From NCBI RefSeq assembly GCF_019459225.1, contig NZ_JAIAZY010000011.1, positions 1 through 64,000 of the forward strand: a stretch of DNA of 64,000 bases, written 5' to 3'. The notes below the pieces were generated by a model, which saw nothing but the letters and a program-made list of their open reading frames with translations, was not told the origin of the DNA and made no database searches. This DNA is from Bacillus sp. IITD106 (lineage in GTDB: Bacteria > Bacillota > Bacilli > Bacillales > Bacillaceae_C). The translations under genes were made by a program, and so were the position numbers. Numbering within the stretch: position 1 is the first letter of the stretch; each line of letters begins with the position of its first letter. Below are positions 16,698-24,680 of this stretch, piece by piece.

Positions 16698-18400
16698 ATG
16701 GCACGAGTAAAAAACAAACGAAATAAGCACCAACATCAAGTATGGAAGGTGGCAGTTTATATCCGTTTATCGAGAGATGACGGAAATGATGAAAGTTTGA
16801 GTGTCACTAACCAACGGAAAATCATACAGGAGTACCTTGAACATACGTTTGAGGGAGAGTATACCATTATTGACTACTATGTAGATGATGGACAGTCTGG
16901 TACAACAGATTATGAAAGAATGGACTTTCAGCGTATGATTCAAGATGTGGAATCAGGTGTTGTAAACTGTATTGTCTGCAAGACCCTTGCCAGAGCTTTT
17001 CGAAACTATTCGGATCAAGGTTACTTTTTGGAAAGGGTATTTCCGTTACATGAGGTTCGGTTCATTAGCTTAGGAGATCCAGCAATTGATACGTATCTTC
17101 AACCAGAAATTGCTCAAGGGATGGAAGTTCCGATTACGGGATTAATGAATGATCGTTATGCCGCTAGAACATCGAATGATATTCGGCGTACCTTTGATAT
17201 GAAACGGCGCAAGGGAGAATTTATTGGTGCATTTGCCCCTTATGGATATAAGAAAAACCCAGAAAATAAGAATCACCTGATCATTGATGAAGAAGCTGCA
17301 CAGATTGTCCGAAACATTTATCACTGGTTTGTCTATGATGGCATGAGTAAAAGCGGTATCGTCAAGCATTTAAATGAGCTTGGCATTCCGACACCAACAA
17401 AATATAAACATAACAAAGGATTGAAACATTACACCCCAAACTATGCTAAGAATGATGGCATGTGGAGTTTGGGTACTGTATTTCGCATCTTGCAGAATGA
17501 AATGTACATTGGAACAATGGTACAAGGGAAGCAACGAGTAATTAGTTATAAAGTACACGAAAAAATTGCTCAGCCAGAAGAAGAATGGTATGTAGTAGAA
17601 AACACACATGAGCCTATTATTGATCAAGCTACGTTTGAAAAAACTCAAAATCTAGGCAAGCGTGATACTCGCACTGCCCCATCCAAAAAGCGTGTGTATC
17701 TTTTTTCTGGTTTCCTTCGATGCGCAGATTGTCATATGGGAATGACAAGAAAATCAAGTCGTAAGAAAACGAAGGCTGGTGTGAAAGAATATACCTATTA
17801 TGTCTGTTCTACCTATGCAATTAAAAATAAAAATAAATGCACTCGACACAGTATTAAAGTAGAAGATCTAACGGAAGCTGTTTTAAAACCATTCAAACAC
17901 AGATTGCGCTTGTTGGTAATATTGCAGAGATCATAACAGAAATTAATCAACAGCCTATTGTCCATACGCATTCAAAACAGTTAGAACGACTATTGAAAAC
18001 TCGTAAGTAGGAATTAGAAAAAATCACTTGTGTTACTGACAATCTTTATATGGACTGGAAATGTGGTGACATCACCAGAGCAGAATACATGCGAATGAAA
18101 GCAAAATTTGAGCAACAAGCCGATGGAGTCAAACAAATGATCCAGAAGATCGAAACAGAAATTACCATTACTCAAAAAGGGATTGGCGTAAACGATCCAT
18201 ATTTGAAAACCTTTTTGAAGCACAAAAATATTGAAACGCTTAATCGTGGATTATTACTAGAATTGATTGATACCATCTATGTTCATGAAAACAATGAAAT
18301 CACGATCCAATTTACGTTTGCAGACCAGCATAAACGGATGTTAGAGTTTATGAAAGAAAATAAAAAGCAACACATGGCAATAAAAGACCAAGTCATGTGA
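16698..18400 (+). pseudogene. TndX/TnpX-type serine recombinase, frameshifted and interrupted
   Basis: Catalytic domain with Ser in AVYIRLSRDDG, YVDDGQSGTT, CKTLARAFRNY; recombinase domain (FAPYGYKKNPENKNHLIIDEEAA); zinc ribbon (FLRCADCHMGM ... CSTYAIKNKNKC). At about 17885 one A is missing (TTAAAACC for TTAAAAACC), ending the frame at 17936. Restoring it gives VLKTIQTQIALVGN, then TAG interrupts at 18008-18010, and the C-terminal part continues to 18400. Two independent lesions mean the transposon cannot move by itself. It lies about 35-50 bases from the right inverted repeat, the usual place. Confidence 0.88.
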
Positions 18401-18450
18401 TACGTTGGCTTGGTTTTTCTATCTTTTTTGTATGTTTGTCTATATATCTA

Positions 18451-18582
18451 TGCCCCATTCGGGCCGATTAGTCCGAATATGCTACTTTCGTCAACTTCAA
18501 AGTTCAGTCCATCAATCGCCTTAATATTACCTTTATAAGTCTTTTTCAAGTTTCTTACCTTAATCACAGGTTTTAATTCCAT
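18451..18582 (-). pseudogene. DrrA-like ABC ATPase, 5' part of the split gene
   Basis: 44 residues, MELKPVIKVRNLKKTYKG ... FGLIGPNGA, then TAG supplied by the transposon end. The 3' continuation, beginning PNGAGKST, is at 9204 on the same strand. GGAGG seven bases before the ATG, and a MerR-type promoter upstream. The break falls in the Walker A loop, so neither half can hydrolyse ATP. Confidence 0.85.
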
Positions 18583-18628
18583 GAGCATACCTCCATATCA
18601 CATTTTGAAAATCCATGAATCTTGAATA

Positions 18629-18659
18629 ATTCTATGGTATGCCCTAAGGTTGGAGTCAA
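18629..18659 (-). promoter_or_regulatory. MerR-type promoter of the split ABC gene
   Basis: -35 TTGACT (18654-18659), 19-bp spacer with ACCTTAGGGCAT, -10 TAGAAT (18629-18634). The length of the spacer and the CCTTAGGG dyad indicate a MerR-family activator. The regulator itself is not present in unit 2. Confidence 0.65.
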
Positions 18660-18687
18660 ATGCTTTTTTAGCTACTATTTATAAATG

Positions 18688-18811
18688 ATTTACGCCAGTT
18701 ATTATTAAAAAACATCTTGGTGGAGAGCGTTTATTGAAAGAGTTTCTTGCCTTAGATCGTGTTGTTGGTATTAAAGCAAGCTACATAAAAGTTGATCAAA
18801 TAAAAAACTGA
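18688..18811 (+). pseudogene. C-terminal fragment of an unknown protein
   Basis: Open frame without a start, reading HLGGERLLKEFLALDRVVG and IKASYIKVDQIKN before TGA at 18809-18811. It looks like a real protein C-terminus left beside the split ABC gene. No family recognised. Confidence 0.4.
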
Positions 18812-18830
18812 TATATTTCCATAAAGAAAA

Positions 18831-18899
18831 AAAGGTTTCCTGACATTACCACATCCTACAAATTGGACTGGTAAAAAGCAAAATGTCTGGAAACCCTTT
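18831..18899. terminator. rlmD-type terminator hairpin beside tail B
   Basis: Arms AAAGGTTTCCTGACATT (18831-18847) and AATGTCTGGAAACCCTTT (18882-18899). Same design and position as the hairpins next to tail C and rlmD, so it belongs to the duplicated rlmD 3' region. Confidence 0.65.
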
Positions 18900-18930
18900 A
18901 TTTACAAGCTTTTTAGTTTTTTATTACCCA

Positions 18931-19075
18931 ACCCTTGACATCAATACTACGCACTCAACGTGGGTCGAGAGGACAGAATGAATGTCATTTGAGTGTGTTC
19001 GTTCTCGGAAACATATCCACGACATTTTTAGCACTATCGGTTGGCGGAAACATATCAACATCTTAGTAAATTCTT
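18931..19075 (-). repeat. RlmD-like C-terminal tail, copy B
   Basis: The first 32 bases (18931-18962) match the rlmD 3' end (43655-43686) at 28 positions and tail C at 30. Minus-strand reading: VDMFPPTDSAKNVVDMFPRT, a stop, and in another frame THVECVVLMSRVG. Two copies of the CGGAAACATATCNAC core lie 39 bases apart (19006-19020 and 19045-19059). It marks the junction between units 2 and 3. Confidence 0.75.
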
Positions 19076-19085
19076 ATGAAACTTA

Positions 19086-20060
19086 TTATTTCCCGATTCT
19101 ATTGTATACAGCTAATGCATCGGTAATATTATACTGTTCAGAATAGATATCTCCTTTTGCACCAGCTGTAATCAATATATATTCTTGGTAATCCACTTTG
19201 GCAAGACTCGCAAGACACAGACCAGCTTCATCGATATATCCAGTTTTCCCTCCTAAAATTTCTCCACCAATAATGTTTTGATTGTTGAGTTTTTCAAACA
19301 TGGTACTGTAAAAGGTTATCCCTCCAGGGTGCTTATTCGTGGGTTGTGTGGAATGACGAGACGAAGTAAAAATCTCCCTGAAAGTATCATTTTGCAAAGC
19401 ATAGCTTAGAAGAACAGCCAGATCTTTCACTGTTGTGTAGTGGTTTTCATTGTGAAGTCCGGTGGTATTTTCAAAATGGGTGTTGTCCATCCCTAGATCT
19501 GCCGCCTTTTGATTCATCATAGCTACAAAGTCCTGCTCCGAACCTGCAATCTGATCCGCAAGCCCAATACAAGCTTCTGCACCACTTGGAAGCATCACCC
19601 CGTATAAAAGGTCAATAGCCCTTACCTTCTCACCTGGCTGGAAACCGGCCATAGAAGCATTGGCACTGTAAAGACCATTAAAGGTATAATGGGTAAGTTG
19701 TATTTCTTTCTGCAAATTTGTCAAATTTTCTATAGCAACAATAGCTGTCATCATTTTAGTCAATGAAGCAGGATAGATCTTTTCTTCGCTATTTTTTTGC
19801 ATCAGAGTGGTTTGATCTTTTAAACGGATCAAAATCGCATTAGTACTGTTCAGATTATCGGGAGATATAGAAATAGAGGAATCGGATTCTATATCTGAAG
19901 AGGGAATAGGCGTTGTTTTATCGACATATTCTTTCTCAAACTCATGTTGATTTCCTGGAATAATGATGATTTTGAAAACAAAAGCAAAAACAACAACTAT
20001 CAATAAAAATATTACAAATTCGCGTATTCCTGACTTTTTCTTTTTAATTTTTCGCACCAT
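19086..20060 (-). CDS. vanY: D-Ala-D-Ala carboxypeptidase, VanY of the penicillin-binding type
   Basis: 324 aa. An N-terminal anchor helix (12-35) places the S11-family domain outside the membrane. It trims the terminal D-Ala of peptidoglycan precursors. Motifs: SxxK as PASLTK (Ser99, Lys102) and KTG as GGKTGY. At the SxN position the protein has SGA (159-161), so the usual Asn is absent. It follows vanS with a 91-base gap that holds its own ribosome site and three phased repeats. I name it vanY because of vanR-vanS context and the PBP-like VanYD type. The vanH, ligase and vanX genes are missing. Confidence 0.8.
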   Translation of the reverse strand: MVRKIKKKKSGIREFVIFLLIVVVFAFVFKIIIIPGNQHEFEKEYVDKTTPIPSSDIESDSSISISPDNLNSTNAILIRLKDQTTLMQKNSEEKIYPASLTKMMTAIVAIENLTNLQKEIQLTHYTFNGLYSANASMAGFQPGEKVRAIDLLYGVMLPSGAEACIGLADQIAGSEQDFVAMMNQKAADLGMDNTHFENTTGLHNENHYTTVKDLAVLLSYALQNDTFREIFTSSRHSTQPTNKHPGGITFYSTMFEKLNNQNIIGGEILGGKTGYIDEAGLCLASLAKVDYQEYILITAGAKGDIYSEQYNITDALAVYNRIGK

Positions 20061-20124
20061 AATAAATACCTCCTTATTCTGCGTGAAAATATTAAACCAC
20101 AGAACAAGGAGCTATGTTGGAATT

Positions 20125-20157
20125 CAATCTTATGAATTTCTTAAGATTTTCTTAAGA
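20125..20157 (-). promoter_or_regulatory. Three 11-base repeats before vanY
   Basis: Minus strand: TCTTAAGAAAA, TCTTAAGAAAT, TCATAAGATTG, back to back with an 11-base period, overlapping the vanS stop. Repeats phased to one helical turn are typical for OmpR-family regulators, so this may be a VanR site for a separate vanY promoter. Binding is inferred. Confidence 0.55.
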
Positions 20158-21297
20158 CGGAAGCTTTACTGTAAATGTAGTATTTTCTGTGTTGCTTTCC
20201 ACAGAGATTGTCCCATCGTGAGCGTTGACAATTTCTTTGGCGATGGCCAAACCCAGCCCTGCTCCACCGGTGTTTGTGGAGCGAGAGGAATCTAACCGGT
20301 AAAATTTTTCAAAAATGGTTTCAAGTTTTGCCTGCGGGATTGGGTTTCCCTGATTCATAAAAGTTATTACAATATATTTGTCCTGCTGTTTAGCAGAAAT
20401 GTCAATTACGCTATTTTCAACGCTATAGGCTATGGCATTTTTCAGAATATTATTGAACACACGGGCTAGTTTGTCTGCATCTCCCCACAGAGTGAGTCCG
20501 TCAGGTACATTGACAGATACCTGCTTTCCCTGTGGAGTCAGTATTGGATAGAATTCATCTGCCATCTGCTGGAGCATGAACAATAAATTTATTTTTTCTT
20601 TATTCAAAACAATAGTTTGAAGATTGAATCTTGTGATCTCAAAAAACTCATTGATAAGCTGTTCTAATCGATAAGCTTTTTCCAAGGTAATACTGACATA
20701 TTTTGCCTTCTGTTCAGGGGGCATATCAGGAGCCTCATCCAGTAGATTTAAGTATCCTATAACGGAGGTCAGAGGTGTCTTTATATCATGAGCCAAGTAA
20801 ACGACCAAATCATTTTTGCGCTGCTCGGCATCAAGTGCAGCTTTTTTTTGTTTCTCTAAGTTGTTTTTTATCTGATTGAGCTTAATTTCCATAAAATCCA
20901 ATTCTGGTGATAATGTAATTTCATTATCGGATTCCTCAACAAGTTTATCCATTCCGTTACTTATTTCATCGAAATATTTAGTAAACCAAGAAATTGAAAA
21001 TCTAAGCAAAATAATTAAGAATATGATAATGACAATAAGTGTAATAATATCTTTATTATAAAGAAATGTATACCGATAAATTATTACAGCATCGCTTTCA
21101 CTCAAATAAAACTTATTCTTCAAAAATTCTACAATGCTCTCTCCAACACTGAAGTTGTCTTGAATTACAAAACGCAAGAAAATAACAGTTGCGACCGCGG
21201 CAAAAACATTAAGGAGCATTCGAAAAAATACTTTCCCTTTTAATTTTGTATAATCATCCCTTCTCTTATCTCTGTTACTTTTCAATTTTATAGCCAA
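20152..21297 (-). CDS. vanS: VanS-type sensor histidine kinase
   Basis: 381 aa with two membrane helices (about 22-45 and 80-102) and a short external loop, as in VanS. The phospho-accepting His170 lies in YLAHDIKTPLTSVIGYL, the N-box is LKNAIAYS, and GLGLAIAKEIVNAHDG is the G2 box. It senses glycopeptide or cell-wall damage and controls VanR. It overlaps the 3' end of vanR by 23 bases. Appears intact. Confidence 0.88.
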   Translation of the reverse strand: MAIKLKSNRDKRRDDYTKLKGKVFFRMLLNVFAAVATVIFLRFVIQDNFSVGESIVEFLKNKFYLSESDAVIIYRYTFLYNKDIITLIVIIIFLIILLRFSISWFTKYFDEISNGMDKLVEESDNEITLSPELDFMEIKLNQIKNNLEKQKKAALDAEQRKNDLVVYLAHDIKTPLTSVIGYLNLLDEAPDMPPEQKAKYVSITLEKAYRLEQLINEFFEITRFNLQTIVLNKEKINLLFMLQQMADEFYPILTPQGKQVSVNVPDGLTLWGDADKLARVFNNILKNAIAYSVENSVIDISAKQQDKYIVITFMNQGNPIPQAKLETIFEKFYRLDSSRSTNTGGAGLGLAIAKEIVNAHDGTISVESNTENTTFTVKLPS

Positions 21298-21973
21298 CTC
21301 CCCATACCGTTTTGATATATTTAGGATGTTCCGCGCTATCGCCCATTTTTTCTCTTAAATGTCGAATATGAACCATTACCGTATTATTGCTGTTACTAAA
21401 GTACTTGTCTCCCCATACCTCGCGAAACAATTCTTCAGAGCTTACCACTCGTCCTCGATTGGAACAAAGAACCCAAAGAATTGAAAACTCTGTAGGAGTG
21501 AGAGATAGCTTTTTTTCATTCAGTGTACATTCATGGCTCTTTTTGTCCAGTACCAATCCGGAAAAGGCAATCAAGTGTTCTTCCTGGTTTTTCTCTGGAG
21601 AATTATATTTGGTAAATCTACGGAGCTGCGCCTTTACACGAGCAACTAATTCCAAAGGACGGAATGGTTTAGTGATATAGTCGTCAGCACCTAATGTCAG
21701 CCCGGTAATCTTATCGATTTCTTCTTCTTTGGCTGTCAGCATGATAACCGGAAAATTATGCTTTTCCCTAATTTTCCGACAGAGCGTAAAACCATCAATG
21801 TCTGGTAGCATAACATCAAGTATCGCAAGCTCCAACTGTTTCGACTCAACACATCGAAACGCATCTTGACCGTTATAAAACTTGTATACTGTAAAACCTT
21901 CGTTTTTTAGATAAACTTCAATTAAATCTGCTATTGCTTGTTCATCGTCAACAACTAAAATATTGATACTCAT
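21275..21973 (-). CDS. vanR: VanR-type response regulator
   Basis: 232 aa. The receiver has Asp53 in LAILDVMLPDIDG, then GADDYITKPFRPLELVARVKAQLRR and the winged helix LSLTPTEFSILWVLCSNRGRVVSSEELF ... TVMVHIRHLREKM, ending KYIKTVWGVGYKIEK. These strings match VanR proteins closely, more so than a generic OmpR regulator. The gene starts 18 bases after the DUF1413 stop, so it may be transcribed from the palindromic promoter at 22247-22281. Confidence 0.88.
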   Translation of the reverse strand: MSINILVVDDEQAIADLIEVYLKNEGFTVYKFYNGQDAFRCVESKQLELAILDVMLPDIDGFTLCRKIREKHNFPVIMLTAKEEEIDKITGLTLGADDYITKPFRPLELVARVKAQLRRFTKYNSPEKNQEEHLIAFSGLVLDKKSHECTLNEKKLSLTPTEFSILWVLCSNRGRVVSSEELFREVWGDKYFSNSNNTVMVHIRHLREKMGDSAEHPKYIKTVWGVGYKIEK

Positions 21974-21991
21974 AAATTTTATCCCTTCTTC

Positions 21992-22234
21992 CTACTTGCC
22001 AATTGTCTTTTTATACCTCTGCTGATTAGATGAAGTCTTTTCAATAGCCTTTAAATTACCATTCATTTTACTAACCCGATTAAGAAATAAAGTCCCAAGC
22101 AGAAGTCGATCCTTTCTGGGTATTCTATTCCATACATAACCCTTGAACAGGCCCTTAACAAGAAAGGCTTCACCTACATTCAAGTTTTCAGTTTCCTTAA
22201 TAGCTTCTTCTAGTAGCTCATTAACATCACCCAT
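21992..22234 (-). CDS. DUF1413 protein, copy 2
   Basis: 80 aa, near-identical to the protein at 4200-4433 apart from several substitutions and a longer C-terminus. Both begin MGDVNELLEEAIKETENLN. Here it directly precedes vanR, with which it seems co-transcribed. Function is unknown. Confidence 0.8.
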   Translation of the reverse strand: MGDVNELLEEAIKETENLNVGEAFLVKGLFKGYVWNRIPRKDRLLLGTLFLNRVSKMNGNLKAIEKTSSNQQRYKKTIGK

Positions 22235-22246
22235 GTTGTCATCTCC

Positions 22247-22281
22247 TTATCAATAACAATATCAACAACATTGTTAATAAG
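22247..22281. promoter_or_regulatory. Palindromic operator upstream of DUF1413 copy 2
   Basis: The same dyad as at 4444-4480 (TTATCAATAACAA ... TTGTTAATAA). Conservation in two otherwise rearranged units supports function. Confidence 0.5.
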
Positions 22282-22320
22282 ATTATATACACACTACTAA
22301 CTTTTTTCAATTACAAAATA

Positions 22321-22362
22321 AAAACCGCCAACCAAAAGAATTTATCTCCTGATTAACGGTCA
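22321..22362. repeat. Hairpin repeat, copy 2
   Basis: AAACCGCCAACCAAAAG / TTATCTCCTGATTAACGG segment, related to 4519-4555 and 24124-24166. Together with copy 3 it brackets the MerR/metalloprotease pair. Confidence 0.45.
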
Positions 22363-22370
22363 CAAATGAG

Positions 22371-23267
22371 TTATTTTGTAAATAGTTCGCAATTGTATAA
22401 TATTTCCTTTGTATCAAGTAAGGTAGCTTCTTCTATTCCTACATTATTGACTTTCATAAAGGATTGTACCGCTTGGTAACCCACTGCATAACCAGCAAAC
22501 GGTGATAAGCCAACAGGTTGATAGCCCTGTTCTTTTGCAATAGTGTCACCAAACATATAACTACTAACCTCAGCAAATCCTTTGACATCTAGTGACTCCT
22601 TTATTATCTCTGTTGAATATTCCAAGTCCTCTTTGTCAAAAGAAGTAACCCAAGGTCCTAAAAATTCATCACCATACAGTTCTCTTGCAAAAGACTCTGC
22701 CAACCCCTCTATAATTAAGTAATCACCAACAGTAACGTTCCCATGATCCCAATCAAAATATGAAAAACGGATATTATGATGAAATTCATGCGCAATTACA
22801 GCAGGTATTTTCGGAATATTATAAGAATTAGGATAAATGGATACTTGAATAAAACCTGGGATTCCACCGAACCCACAATATCCCTTTTGCAATTCGAGCT
22901 TTTTTCGATCAGCTATATACATTCCAAATTTTAACTCGTCGGCATTTATTTTCAGATTATTTTTTTGAATAAAATTAACACAGGTCTTCAAAGTGTCATA
23001 GGCAGTTTGAAGAGCTTGAATTTCTTTTAGCTTCTCTAACGCAATCTTTCCAGTTTCGGTATTTGATATATCAAGGTAACCAAGCATTTTTGTAGCCATT
23101 ATTACGTCGTATCCATTAGGTTGATTTGCCTTTAACGGAACATTAATGATATTCCACATTTTTTCAAAGGGCTTCATCATTGAATATCGATAGAAGTCCT
23201 CTCTCTCTTCTTCCATACTAAATAAATTTTCATATTGTTTGATTGTATCTTCAATTACTATTTTCAT
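22371..23267 (-). CDS. DUF2268-type putative zinc metalloprotease
   Basis: About 298 aa from the ATG at 23267 (AAAGGTGG upstream; the frame opens at GTG 23276). The zinc site is VIAHEFHHNIRF, followed by GLAESFARELYG with the likely third ligand. This matches the DUF2268 family (YjaZ-like). No signal peptide, so probably cytoplasmic. It starts inside the 3' end of a TipAS-type MerR gene, so it is the regulated effector of that cassette in place of the usual exporter. Substrate is unknown. Confidence 0.82.
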   Translation of the reverse strand: MKIVIEDTIKQYENLFSMEEEREDFYRYSMMKPFEKMWNIINVPLKANQPNGYDVIMATKMLGYLDISNTETGKIALEKLKEIQALQTAYDTLKTCVNFIQKNNLKINADELKFGMYIADRKKLELQKGYCGFGGIPGFIQVSIYPNSYNIPKIPAVIAHEFHHNIRFSYFDWDHGNVTVGDYLIIEGLAESFARELYGDEFLGPWVTSFDKEDLEYSTEIIKESLDVKGFAEVSSYMFGDTIAKEQGYQPVGLSPFAGYAVGYQAVQSFMKVNNVGIEEATLLDTKEILYNCELFTK

Positions 23268-24027
23268 TGCTACCACCTTTCTTCTTTTGATTTACTGAAA
23301 AAATTTTCATTGCCTCACTCATAAACTTGGCCAATCCTTCACTATACTGATCAATGTTTTGTGTAAAGCGTTCATCTTCAATATAGAGTTGACCTAATCC
23401 TTGGAAGGCATCAAGAGAATACTTACCAAAATTCTTATTTAAAAAGTCATACCATTCTTTAATCGTTTTTTGTACTTCTTGCGAGTTAGGAGAATAATTG
23501 CGAAGTTGTACAAGTTTATTGAAAATCACATCCCAATTTTGAGATAAATCTTGTTGTTCATCTATAGCCATGTCTCTTAATTTTGCGCTTATCTCATCAA
23601 CAGGTTGATCCCCCCAACGCATACGAGCCTCTTGTTCATACTGGTTGAGTCTAAAGTTAATACCCTCAAACCTTTCTTCGTTCGACATTTTAATTTCTCC
23701 CATCATGTGTTTAATCGTTTTATTAATGGTTTCAATCATTTTATCGACTCTATTTCGTTTCTCAATTAACATTTTCCGTTGCAAGATTAACGCTTCCTGT
23801 TGATTAAATGAAGGGCTATTGATAATCGTTTTAATCTCCTTCAAGGAGAAATCAAGCTCTCTGAAAAATAAAATTTGCTGTAACTTTTCAAGATCCTCTT
23901 CAGAATAAAGTCGATAGCCAGAATTGGTGGTTTCTTTTGGAGTTAATAACCCAATCTGATCATAATGATGAAGTGTACGAACACTAACACCAACCAATTC
24001 AGCTACTTCTTTTACTTTCATACTCAT
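23251..24027 (-). CDS. MerR-family regulator with TipAS-like domain
   Basis: 258 aa. Helix-turn-helix MKVKEVAELVGVSVRTLHHYDQIGLLTPKE, dimer helix about 75-115, TipAS-type C-terminal domain from about 125. It overlaps the downstream metalloprotease gene. Same promoter design as the MerR gene at 3135-3929, but the proteins are clearly diverged. GGAGG lies 12 bases before the first ATG. Confidence 0.9.
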   Translation of the reverse strand: MSMKVKEVAELVGVSVRTLHHYDQIGLLTPKETTNSGYRLYSEEDLEKLQQILFFRELDFSLKEIKTIINSPSFNQQEALILQRKMLIEKRNRVDKMIETINKTIKHMMGEIKMSNEERFEGINFRLNQYEQEARMRWGDQPVDEISAKLRDMAIDEQQDLSQNWDVIFNKLVQLRNYSPNSQEVQKTIKEWYDFLNKNFGKYSLDAFQGLGQLYIEDERFTQNIDQYSEGLAKFMSEAMKIFSVNQKKKGGSNENSN

Positions 24028-24054
24028 GCCTTATATGCACCTCCTTCAGTTGTC

Positions 24055-24085
24055 ATTTTAAAGTATCACGTAACGTAAGGGTCAA
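24055..24085 (-). promoter_or_regulatory. MerR-type promoter, 19-bp spacer
   Basis: -35 TTGACC (24080-24085), spacer with CTTACGTTACGTGATAC, -10 TAAAAT (24055-24060). It shares CTTACGTTACGT with the promoter at 3950-3980. Confidence 0.75.
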
Positions 24086-24123
24086 TAGTTAAATGAGGTA
24101 ATTCAAACCCTGATCTTGCAGAA

Positions 24124-24166
24124 AAACCACCAACCAAGAGAATTTATCTCCTGATTGACGGTCAGC
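24124..24166. repeat. Hairpin repeat, copy 3
   Basis: AAAACCACCAACCAAGAG / TTATCTCCTGATTGACGGTC. It lies right after the stop of the truncated recombinase, as copy 1 does after the intact recombinase. Confidence 0.5.
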
Positions 24167-24174
24167 CACCAATG

Positions 24175-24680
24175 TTATATTTCTACATCTATCTCAATCC
24201 CAGACTTGAATTCAACAATGAGCTTATCATTAAACACCGTAACCTTTTCAATAAGCCGCCTTACTAACTGCTCATCATATTCCTCCAACTCACAGGGTTG
24301 TTCATTTAAGAAATCAGTCATTTCTGCGATTCGTTGCCTTTTTCCTTCTCGCTCTACATTCTCTACAAGTGCATTTTGCTTTAATTCTCGAAGGCGGTAA
24401 ATTTCATCAGCCACATCTTCATAGTCGTTCTTGGACTTTGCTTGTATAAGAAGCTGTTGCTGTAATTCTTCTAATTTGCTATCAATATCATTGGTGGCAT
24501 TATCATTTTCTTCATTAAGTACCGTGGCTATGTTTTTCTGTAACGTTGAGAGGAAGGGTTCTTTGTTAGTCAAAAGTGCGTTAATAGCCTTGACCACCGC
24601 TCTCTGTAATGTTTCCTCATTTATGGTAGGGGCCGTACATTCAGATCCTTTTTCCTCCAAACGGCTGACGCATCTCCATG
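24175..24680 (-). pseudogene. Large serine recombinase, C-terminal remnant
   Basis: Begins inside the zinc-ribbon region ([14 protein letters not shown]) and holds the coiled-coil C-terminus to LIEKVTVFNDKLIVEFKSGIEIDVEI. It aligns with residues about 360-520 of the recombinase at 4574-6136. The catalytic and DNA-binding domains are gone; the break at 24680 is an IS3-family fragment. It was presumably the integrase of unit 3. Confidence 0.85.

Larger units (their letters stand above)
9196..18454. mobile_element. Tn4451/TndX-like transposon inside an ABC ATPase gene
   Basis: About 9.3 kb between the two halves of a single minus-strand ABC gene. The ends carry imperfect inverted repeats, 9198-9217 and 18433-18452, sharing 16 of 20 positions including TATAGACAA. 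Contents in order: two small element-type ORFs, a two-component system, a four-gene operon, decayed genes, a small ORF, and a TndX/TnpX-type serine recombinase (broken) next to the right end. A serine recombinase at one end, inserting into coding DNA, is the layout of Tn4451/Tn5397-type elements. Exact end bases are not resolved, because both halves encode PNGA with different third positions. Confidence 0.75.

Noticed and set aside
16698-18400. Shorter but active serine recombinase ending at 17936
   Set aside because: The C-terminal region continues in another frame to 18400 and contains another stop; related proteins need this part.
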